Shown here one piece after another: positions 55,577-64,000 of a stretch of 64,000 nucleotides of DNA (position 1 is the stretch's first letter; each line of letters begins with the position of its first letter). The notes under the pieces were generated by a model that did no database searches, was not told the DNA's origin, and saw only the letters and a program-made list of their open reading frames with translations. The translations under genes and the position numbers were made by a program. This DNA comes from Iris pallida. Its lineage: Eukaryota; Streptophyta; Magnoliopsida; Asparagales; Iridaceae. Location: positions 33,275,420-33,339,419 of the forward strand of contig JANAVB010029819.1 of NCBI GenBank assembly GCA_029216955.1, written 5' to 3'.

Positions 55577-57691
55577 TGTTTGCCATTAAAATCTTTTTAT
55601 TGCAATTTCAATTGCAAACAGAATAGTGTTACAATGTAGGACTTAGATGTAGTCCTAGGAGAACACTTTTGTTTATCTGGGTTCCTGTGTCGATGGAGCG
55701 AGTGGTAATACGTTGACTCCGTTGACAATCTGACGACGGTTCTCGGTTCTCTGAAGGTCTGAGTTACTCTGGGTGCTGGAGTTTACAGATGGAAAGAAGA
55801 CGTTGAGTGTCTCTTCCGATCTTGGTGGATGATAACTCAGATGCCTTTTTCTATCTGTGTACGTCTGTATATTACCCCCTGTAAGAAGGAAGTGATCCCT
55901 CTATTTATAGTTTGCAGGCTGGCTGCTCATGCGCACATATGTAGGATGCACCTATACGTGGGGACGCCACGTGGTTGAAGCTGCGGGAGGCATATGGATG
56001 ATGCACCATTATTTATGGGTTGAATCCTTCATGCTGTATTTGTGAGTAAACACGTAGCAGGGGAGAGGATCTTTTCGTTGCTGAGATCTTGGGTGATTAG
56101 TACCCCTTCATAGGCTAAATTGAGTCAAAAGACACGTGGCGCATGCCCGCTGCTCAAAGATCTCGGATTTGGTGGAGAGTGATTTGATAGGATGCGCTTG
56201 GGATTGGGCGCATGAGAAGACTTTGGCTCACAATCTTCAGAAGTCACAAACCAGTCTGGGCGCACGGCTTTTGAGGCGCGTGCGAGTCTTCAGGCGTATG
56301 GCCGCTGAGGCGCATGCGAGTGGTTGGTCAGCCACGTGGGTCGTAACCGTCGGAGAAAAGTAATGATGATGCTGATGTCAGCGACGCTTCGTCTTCTGAA
56401 AAAGTTGCTAACTGTCCAGTCCTCAGGGGACGTGATGCCAACTGTCATTTGAGCATTAATTGCTTGATGGGTGACGAGCCGAAATGGGCGCGTGGGTCCA
56501 TGTTTGATTAGGACGCATGGATCTGTGCTCTGTTGGGCATATCCATACGGGGCACTTTGGAACCGACGGGCACGTCTGTACGATGCGCGGTGTCTGACCG
56601 GTGCATCCTTTTGCATGACGTGCCTTTATTGGTCCGACTTTTGTGTTCTTTAAGTGCTTTAAATAGCCGTTTTGACTTGGCTGAATTCGAAGCGTCAGGT
56701 TCATCACCATAAATGCAAATTCATTGCACGGGATTCGGGGAGCCCGCCACTTGGCGCATGGGTTTGATTTGCCCGGCCTATAAATAGTGGCAAGGAGAGA
56801 GTTTACTTCTCGTTCTCTTACATCTTTCCGAATGAACTTGTTTGCTCGAGCACATTCTATTGACGAGATGCTCCCGAAGGTGAAGATACGACGACTTGTC
56901 TTCGTTCATGCACTTAAAGGTGACTGTTACATCCAAAAGTCGGGGTCGGGGGCTTCTGAGGAAGGCGGAAGGTGCATGTTGCATCCAAAGATCGGGATGC
57001 TCGAGCCATGTCCCCGTTATGCTGGAAGAGCCGCAGATCGAAATTGTGGTGCTCCCGACTTTGGAGAGTTCTTTCTCCTGCCAGAGTGGGTGTTGTCCAT
57101 TCTGGTTGTGTTGAAAGCTGCTCCTTTAGCCGCGGATCGATTGCGGGGCTCTCCTCTTCCTTGGGCTTTGGAGAGCTCTTACTCCTGCAAGAGTGGGGTT
57201 GATTGCCCACTTCTGTTCTGCTCAATAAATGCTTTATTAGTCGAAGCATTTGATCGGGTCGAAGTAAGGCGCATATGCTGAGACTTCATGATGCGCATAA
57301 CTGAGACGCTAAAGAGATGCGCCTAACTGAAATGCTGAAGACTACGCCTGACTGAGATGCTGAAGGCTGCGCCTGACTGAGACGCTGAAGGTTGCGCCTG
57401 ACTGAGATGCTAAAGGCTGCGCCTAACTGAGACGTTGAAGTGATGCACCTGACTGATGATGCACCTGGTGGGAGGCGCATGGCAGTTTGCTACGCCTGGC
57501 GGTAGTCTTAGGATCTAGCCTTTCTTTAAACATATAATAGACTTTTATATGAAAATAAAAATTTTCTTTTGCTGTCTATATTTTTGCTATCTTGCTGTGC
57601 CAAGTACTTCGTTTGAGCTCCCTGACGCATGTAGTTTTAGGTGCATAGAAATTCCAGCCTGTAGGTGCGCTTGAAATTCCATGCTTCTACA
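55577..57691 (-). repeat. LTR B of family B, 5' LTR of T3 (2,115 bp)
   Basis: From TGTAGAAGCATGG (57691) to GGCAAACA (55577). Minus TATA at 55902-55909; plus TATA at 56779-56786. A 25-bp array lies at 57301-57451 (six units around GCGCCTGACTGAGACGCTGA). A roughly 95-bp imperfect duplication with CTTTGGAGAG...CTCCTGC(A/C)AGAGTGGG lies at 57040-57215. Motif copies of the GGCGCAT type are scattered through U3. It interrupts C2 pol. Confidence 0.92.
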
Positions 57692-60476
57692 GTGTCAAGA
57701 TCGGTGTTGTGGTCAATCGCTTCTTCAACTCATCAAATACTGCTTGACACTCGTCTGTCCATACAAACTCCTGATTCTTGCAAGTTAATCGAGTCATAGG
57801 CCCCGCTATTCAAAAAAAATCTTCCACGAACTGTCGGTAGTAACCCGCAAGTCCGAGGAAACTTCTCACCTCAGAAGCTGATATGGGAGCGGGCCATGAT
57901 TCGACTGCTGTGATCTTCTCAGGGTCCACCGATATACCATCACCCGTAACAATATGACCAAGAAATGATACCTCCTTGAGAAAGAAATCACACTTGCTAA
58001 GCTTCACGAAAAGTCGCTCATTCCTCAACGTTCCCAAAACTATCCGTAGATGCTGCACATGCTCCTCTTGACTCTTAGAGTAAATCAAGATATCGTCTAT
58101 AAAGACTACTACAAATTTGTCCAAGTACTGGTGAAAGATCTTGTTCATTAAATTTATGAAGACTGTGGGGGCATTGGTCAAACCGAAAGGCATGACCATG
58201 AACTCGTAGTGTCCATACCTTGATCGAAAAGCCATTTTTGCAATGTCTTCCTTCCGAACCTTCAATTGGTGATAGCCCGATCGTAAGTCAATCTTGGAGA
58301 ATACTTTTGCACCAATCAGTTGATCAAATAGATCGTCTATATGCGGCAAGGGATACTTGTTCTTCACCGTCACTGCATTCAATGCTCTGTAGTCGATGCA
58401 CATGCACATTGTCCCGTCTTTCTTAGGCACAAAAAGAATGGGTGCTCCCCACTGTGACACACTAGCACGAATAAAGCCCTTCTCTAATAAGTCATCAATT
58501 TGCGCCTTCATCTCTACCAACTCCTTGGGTGCCAGACGATATACTCGAGATGAAATAGGCTCGGCTCCGGGAATAAGCTCAATAGAAAACTCAATATCTC
58601 GGTCGGGTGGCAGTCCTGGCAATTCCTCAGGGGATACATCCTCAAACTCGGTGATGATAGGGTGCTGAGGGGTGTCCTTCATCATCATGTGAGTCCCCGA
58701 TACGGGTACATCACAACTCTCTCCATCTTCTTTGGTGAACTCAAACTCTGTCGCATTCGGTGGTCTAAAGATAATACTACTCCTATGGCAGTCTATGAGA
58801 GCGAAATACTGGCTCAACCAGTCCATTCCAAGAACCACATCAAACGTCGGCATAGAGAATACAAAAAGTCGTGCCCTCATCTCTCTACCACTTATTACTA
58901 CAGGACAAAGTCTGCAAACACCACTAACAGGTACAACTCCTCCTCCAGTGAGGATTCTAACATTCTTAGTTAAGGGTGTGATGGGAATGTTGTGTCTAGT
59001 AGCAAAACTAGTGGCTATAAATGAATGTGTGGTCCCAGTATCAAATAATATAATAGCAGGAAAAGATGCAACTAAAATCATACCTGCTATGACCTCTGCC
59101 TCTGTCTCTATATCCTCAATAGCAAGTGAGAATACCTGCCGATAATTCTGTCCTGGGCCCTGAGCTCTGGCCTTGTTGTACTGTACGCCTTGGGGAGGCA
59201 ATAGTGGACGAGGTGCTCCTGCTACAGGTCGTGGTGCTGAAAGAGCTGGGGCTGTAGGCCTCGGGTTTTGCCGAACATGTACTATCGCCTGTTGCTCCAG
59301 ATAGTCCTTGAGCATATGCGGATTGGATCCACATCTCAAGCATAATCCAAGGCGAGTCCTGTAGTCGTTTTGGAGATATCCTTGCTTTCTGCAGTAATGG
59401 CAAATAGGCTTCTGATATGGTGAAGGCCTCTGCTGGAACTGTCCTGTGGCCCTCCTAATAGGTCCACTCTGAGTAGCTCGGGCTGGTGTAACTGCTGGTG
59501 TATGGCGCCTCGATGTCTGCTGCTGCTCCTTGCGAAGAATCTTCTGAGCACGAGCTTCTTCCAGGACAGCTGAATGGGTGACTCGAGACTGGATAGTCGT
59601 ATAAGACTTGAGCTCTGGTGCAAGCCCCTGGTGAAATCTCCTCGCCTTCTCTAACTCCGTCAGAATCAATCCCGTACCAAATCGACTCAGGCGATTGAAC
59701 TCTGAGTCATACTCATCAACTGTCATATTTTCTTGCTCCAGATGAAGGAACTGGTCATAGAGACCATCTCGAACATGAATAGGGAAGAACCTCTCATAAA
59801 ACGTATCATAGAACTGCTTCCAGGTGATCCCAGTGCCTAGTCGTCTATCTTTTGCCTTCCACCAGTGGTGAGCATTATCTTCTAACAGTAGGTCCACTGC
59901 TGTCATCCAATCTCGAGCTGGCAACTGGGATGCCTTCAGTAGCTTTTTTATACTAATAAGCCACTGTGACACCTCTAGTGGCTTCTCCGTTCCTCTAAAG
60001 TCCTTGGGGTTCATATCTGTGAAATTCTTGATAGAGCCTTCATAGGGATGCAGAGCCGGTGCTGGTACTGGAGGTGGTGGTGGAGGTCTAGCCAATTCTG
60101 CCGTTATCGTCTATCTCATCAGCTCAGTCTGCTGCCACTGAGCCTTCATCATGGCGTACATGAATTGGGAAGTAGGGCTCCCATCAGTCGATGGTGGAGG
60201 CATCTGAGGTCCCGACTGTAGGGTAAACTGCTGAGGGAATAGTGGTGGTAGAGGCAGTGGTACATTCCCTTCTGGTGGCATGGTACTAGTCTGCCCAGCC
60301 TGGCTGCCTGGGGGTGCTACGATCTCTGGGTACTCCGTCGTCGATGTCGTAGTAGGCTGCGACTGTCCTGGCTGGTATGGTGTCGCTGGAGTCATGGGAG
60401 GATTCTGTCCCTTCGGAGTAGCCTCTTCACCAGATGTGAGAGCCAAGGCAGAAGTGCGTCCGCTTCTTAAATGCAT
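57692..60476 (-). pseudogene. C2 gag-pol, truncated in RT
   Basis: One frame from the Met at 60476 (MHLRSGRTSALALTSGEEAT) to the cut at 57692, with only two stops: TAG near 60109 and TGA at 57807, both fitting C-to-T. Domains: capsid-like gag ([60 protein letters not shown]); two zinc knuckles near 59400 that have lost key residues (His to Tyr and Cys to Tyr in the first, last Cys to Tyr in the second); protease with [14 protein letters not shown] with [17 protein letters not shown] and the catalytic [11 protein letters not shown]. The gene would encode the particle and replication enzymes. It ends within a WTDECQAVFDELKKRL block. Confidence 0.92.
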
Positions 60477-63138
60477 ACTGTTGGCACGAGGAAGATAAGT
60501 TGATATTAGGAAAGATTAGATATGAGGTAAATTAAATAATCAAGAAAGTTTCGAAAAGATTGGAAGTCAAGAGGTAGAAGTAGTTCTTGATGAGATATTC
60601 CTATTCATATATGCAGGCTTGTTGGACACAGTCATGTAACCCAACAATATTAACGTAGACCTGCATGGGCCACCACAAAAATATGTAACGCCTCAGTCCC
60701 AAAATATATAGGACCAAGAACATGAACATGCCAGCTGCACATGTACGAAGAAGACTCCAATATATAGAATCCTCATATATGCACATAAGCTGTAAATAAA
60801 ATAATCACAGGCCAGAATAATATAATCTAATCTAATCACAGCTCAACACAGAAGATAATAGATTCCAAATAAATAAATAAGAGTATTAAAAGATAGCCGG
60901 GTGAACATGCTCACTCCAAACAGCTATGAAAATAGTCTCACAAGATCGGAGTCCAACCTCCGCAAAATAGAAAGAAAAGAGATGTAAAAAAATAATGTCC
61001 ACTAATGTCTCAATAAAGAAAGACTAGAAATCAGTAGGGCCTGCCTCGTCATCTATGTAGGATAGCTCCAACGCCGCTCCGTACTCCTGTGGAAAATCGT
61101 CTAAACCTGGAGAGATAACCAAGTCCTCAGAGGGACGTAGCAAGATACAAGAAAATACCATGCCATATAAACTGTGATAATATAATAAGAGAAAAAGGTA
61201 TGCATACAATCGGGTTCTTGACCATTCTACTGTGAATATGCAGTTGAGATACAATCCTTCGACGCATGAGCCCTGGCTGTAAATGGGATCGGCATAGTTC
61301 CCGTAAAGGGCACCAGAGGCCTACGTCCATAACGTCCGAAGATCGTCAGAGGGCACCATGTGCAAGGGGCTACGTCCATACCGCTCTGGAAAATGTCAGA
61401 AGGCGCCTAGAGCCTGCGTCTCCGGAGGAGCGCACAGGTAATCAGGGAAGTGCAAAGAAGCCCATACATCAGGTATTGTTCTCCCCATCCAATGCCTAGT
61501 ATCATCATCTCCATGACTGATTTGAACCTCTAGTAACCGCCAAGTCTTCTAACATGCAATTCTATTGGCAGTTACTCCTATCCGTCACACGCTCCATACG
61601 TATCGGTGGCCAGCCGACTATGCGGGTACGTATCCTACATGTGACTCACAACACGTGGTAAATCAAGTGTCAAGGCCGTATGAGATATACCAATACCTCA
61701 TCATTAATGGAAGGTCACTAAACTAAGTCAATGCAAGAAAAATAAATAAAGCGAGAAAAATGACCGATAGAGTCGCTTGCACCCAAGTGTGACTTGGACG
61801 CACAGTTTAAATATCAAGAAATAAGAAATGCTGAAAATAACAACTAAAAATAATAATATAATAATCACAGAATAAAGTGGCAAGGTATCTTGTCTGATGG
61901 TACAAAGTGGCAAGTCCCGGAAATCACAATATTAGCTAAGAAATGTCACAATCTCCAAACAACTTCGGACGCTAAAACAAACATCAAAAACATACTCGGT
62001 GTAAAAGATATACCTAGGAAATGCCTGTCCAAAAGTCTAATTCTGGAACAGGGGCAAAATCGTAATTTCGGATCAAAACGATGTCCGTCGTTGGATCCGC
62101 TTTGTACCGAAACGCGTGCCAAAGTCTATGATCTCTAAAGTCATCAAACTATATGTCTACGGATTCAATTTGAGGAGAGGAACTCAATGGTATGTCCAAT
62201 TTTGGATTTCGATGAGCCGTGTACAAAATCGCCCGTTTGAGTGGGTCGCGGGCCCGCCAAAAAGGGGTTTCGATTCGACCTTCTCAGAATCGAACCAAAC
62301 TTGGCACACAGGACCAGAATTTCGATTCGGATCTGTTGGCGAAAGTTCGTCTCAAATCAACGTCTTTATACGAAGTTAGGTCCAAGTTTGCAAATTGGCG
62401 ATACGGGAGTACCTCGACGGATACGGACTGATTTCGTCGCGCACACACGACGAAACTGAGTTCCGTCAGTTCCCACACGTCGGCAACGTCCATACGCACC
62501 TTTTGATGCATATAGCATGCGACCACATTGCCCGATTTGTCGAGGCACACGCCGTATCGGACAAAATTCTAAAATTTTAATGTTTTTAAAACAGTTTTTC
62601 TCTAAAGTTCATCGATCCGTAACTTCCTGTACAATAAATAAAAACTGAATCTACCAGATGGTTTTCTATCTTGTATATGTTAACTAGGACTGTCTAAATT
62701 TTTTTCTACAAATTCTTAATATCTGGGTCGAAATCTTCCTTCCAAAGTCAGGGGTTGGTGTGCTTTCTCGGGTTCGTTTTCGAGGAACTTTTCTCTACTT
62801 TCCCAAAACTTTTATGGGACTTTCCATGCATTAGAAATTTTTCTAATTGCTAGGATTTAGAGATGGGTATGTTGTCTACGCAAAGAAGTTGATAGATCGA
62901 CTTTTCGTCGAACAAAAGCAAAGATATTGAATTCGAAAATTGGTACCTGGGTTCTTAAAAAAATAGAGTGTCCCCTGTTTCCTTTCAGCTTGGCACGGTC
63001 GTCCGGCAATCCCGACGTTGGCGACGGCGAGCAGGCGGCCGACGGTGGGCACGGGGGTGCGGGGGAGGTCATGGAGTCGGAGTTCGGGTTGGGAACGAAG
63101 CTTCTCAGATGATTTCGCCAAGAACTCAATTTCCTGAA

Positions 63139-63146
63139 CTTTTATA
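63139..63146 (-). promoter_or_regulatory. TATA box in the C2 LTR
   Basis: TATAAAAG on the minus strand within CACCCTATAAAAGTTC, about 620 bp from the LTR start. Confidence 0.5.
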
Positions 63147-63516
63147 GGGTGCTCAAAATTCTGAATTTAAATCAGATTAAAAATCCGTATGATGCTAGGA
63201 TTAGGTCTAGGTTTAGGTTGAATAGATAGGGGAAATCTAGTTAGGATTTTGTTAAAAAAAATTCAAATCAAATGGTGAGATATGGAGAAGCTTTGGATTT
63301 AAAACTTCCTGTGATGTTTCCGCTGTGGCTCGGCCTATTCGTGCGGTTGTGAGTAATATTCACATGAACAGTACTCCACCTGCTTTTATATTTTTTTTCC
63401 TTTTCATAAACTCATTCATGACTCTATGCTGCCAACAGCTAAGCCTGGCCGCCCCTTGCTGGGGTGTGGGCCGGGCCCCACTCCTTTTTCTTTTTTTTAC
63501 ATAAACATTTACAAAT

Positions 63517-63540
63517 TATATATATATATATATATATAAA
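63517..63540. repeat. (TA)n microsatellite
   Basis: About 11 TA units in the AT-rich U3 of the C2 LTR. Confidence 0.8.
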
Positions 63541-63767
63541 GCTAGTAAAAAAATTCCCAAAAATTTACAAATAAATTCCTAAAAATCCTATATTTTATTA
63601 TATTCCTTATTTAATAGAAATACGAACATGCACACATATAATAATATATATACGCACATACATTAATTATACTAATAAACTAGTAACAGATAAATCCATA
63701 ACTAATGAAATGCATAACAAAAATTAATTAAATTATAAAAATCAAATATAATTTATGGGGGTTTACA

Positions 63768-64000
63768 GATCAGAAGGTCATTGTTAGCACCAATGCCCGA
63801 TTCTTAGAGGAAGACTATGTGATGAACCATAAACCCACAAGTTGAGTTATTCTAGAAGAACTGAGAGGTGAGACACCAAGTACTTCAGTACCAACAGTAC
63901 AAGAGGATGAACCACAAATAACTGCACAACGTATCACAAATGTTACACCACAACAGATAGTGCCTCATCGTAGTAGGAGGGTTGTGATACAACCTGATAG
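63768..64000 (+). pseudogene. Ty1/copia pol fragment (integrase-RT linker)
   Basis: The plus-strand frame starts DQKVIVSTNARFLEEDYVMN, the conserved integrase-to-RT linker of Ty1/copia elements, and ends HRSRRVVIQPD, the usual R-R-S-x-R-V-like sequence before RT. One TGA (near 63844, probably from CGA) interrupts it. It continues past the window. C2 is inserted just upstream, so the rest of this copia element lies beyond the left end of C2, which is not in the window. Confidence 0.8.

Larger units (their letters stand above)
52223..55586 (-). pseudogene. T3 gag, starting at the end of LTR B
   Basis: ATG at 55586 in the last ten LTR bases; MANKLATLLGTSF spans the PBS. A TAA follows LVVRLN (the copy at 27568 has CAA) and a TAG follows PKKTRQV in both. 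The basic N-terminal part (55379-54800) continues in another frame at about 54750 with two 63-bp repeats, then RQSVFQQLQSSTPLQ and acidic blocks. The capsid-like domain is at 53515-52990 (RRYLTYFQSQTGHLPKEDAL, GALKGVAYDWYYSLSDNS). A variant zinc knuckle Y-x2-H-x4-H-x4-C (HYHRFVEHPTKDCYVLK, near 52740) matches E2, with its first Cys changed to Tyr. It overlaps the protease frame near 52223. Confidence 0.8.
40758..57691 (-). mobile_element. T3: family B Tat-lineage Ty3/gypsy retrotransposon
   Basis: Minus-strand element with LTR B as 5' LTR (55577-57691), PBS, gag, protease, RT, two RNase H domains, integrase (stop 46948), spacer repeats, antisense gene (41694-46314), polypurine tract (41306-41320) and LTR A as 3' LTR (40758-41305 plus 27559-29102 across P3). 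Internal region 14.3 kb. It is related to family A in every domain but has longer LTRs (2.1 against 1.3 kb) and a different short motif. The right flank is C2 pol, starting GTGTC at 57692. No matching flank exists on the left because LTR A continues into another family B internal region. Confidence 0.9.
57692..63767 (-). mobile_element. C2: Tekay/Del-like Ty3/gypsy element, 5' half
   Basis: Minus-strand element with 5' LTR 60684-63767, PBS-like TGTGGTGGCCCATGCAGG, and a gag-pol frame from 60476 that is cut in the RT-RNase H region at 57692 by LTR B. Its 3' half is not elsewhere in the window. The right end lies in a copia pol; the flank starts GATCA at 63768. Confidence 0.88.
60684..63767 (-). 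repeat. C2 5' LTR (3,084 bp)
   Basis: From TGTAAACCCCC (63767) to GGCGTTACA (60684) on the minus strand. TATA box (minus) TATAAAAG at 63139-63146, so U3 is about 620 bp and R-U5 about 2.5 kb. A (TA)n run lies at 63517-63540. I see no coding sequence or strong repeat in it; a CGTCGCGCACAC-like stretch near 62437 recalls the P2 LTR. Confidence 0.85.

Noticed and set aside
56787..57281. A 164-codon open frame after the plus TATA box in LTR B.
   Set aside because: The LTR A copy is broken into a shorter frame by differences and P3; no similarity recognised and low-complexity duplication inside. Not supported as a gene.

Overview
The window is plant repetitive DNA. I see no host gene, tRNA or rRNA in 64 kb. 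It is a nest of Ty3/gypsy LTR retrotransposons with a Ty1/copia fragment at the right edge. The evidence is plant-type Tat-lineage polyproteins (YVDD reverse transcriptase, degenerate first RNase H plus a second acquired RNase H, HHCC/DDE integrase), Tekay/Del-like gag-pol, TG...CA termini and insertions inside other elements. This points to a repeat-rich angiosperm; I cannot name the species.

Layout. 1-10909: 3' part of E1, a plus-strand 'family A' Tat-like element (pol, repeat-filled spacer, antisense gene, 3' LTR 9557-10909). It sits inside the antisense gene of E2. 10910-23842: E2, same family, minus strand (5' LTR 22571-23842). E2 cut into the LTR of P1, a plus-strand gypsy element (LTR end 23843-25297, gag 25538-26225). 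P1 gag is cut by P2, a truncated LTR (26226-27228). 27229-27558: a short piece of a family B internal region. 27559-41305: LTR A of family B, split by the complete element P3 (29103-40752, target duplication AAAGC, 4.7 kb LTRs, gag only). 41306-55576: internal region of T3 (family B, minus strand). 55577-57691: LTR B. 57692-63767: 5' half of C2, a minus-strand Tekay/Del-like element. 63768-64000: copia pol fragment.

How the parts work together. Tat-like elements E1, E2 and T3 share one plan: LTR ending in the gag start codon, PBS, gag-PR-RT-RNH-aRNH-INT on one strand, a convergent spacer full of short repeats, then a separate gene on the opposite strand with its own TATA box, introns and poly(A) signal. 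In T3 this antisense gene can be followed through two introns without a frameshift (1,359 codons, seven nonsense codons). It encodes a plant-mobile-domain-like region, a nuclear localisation signal, an acidic linker and a C-terminal coiled coil.

Most interesting signal. Each family carries its own short motif (ATGCGGCT/AGCCGCAT in family A; ATGCGCC/GGCGCAT in family B). It is packed into the LTR U3, into intron 1 of the antisense gene and into repeats within gag coding sequence. I suggest a self-recognition system in which a nuclear element-encoded protein, perhaps the antisense product, reads family-specific sites, by analogy with VANC proteins of VANDAL transposons. This is a hypothesis.

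All copies are decayed. Most in-frame stops fit C-to-T changes (CAG to TAG, CGA to TGA, CAA to TAA), as expected from long cytosine methylation.
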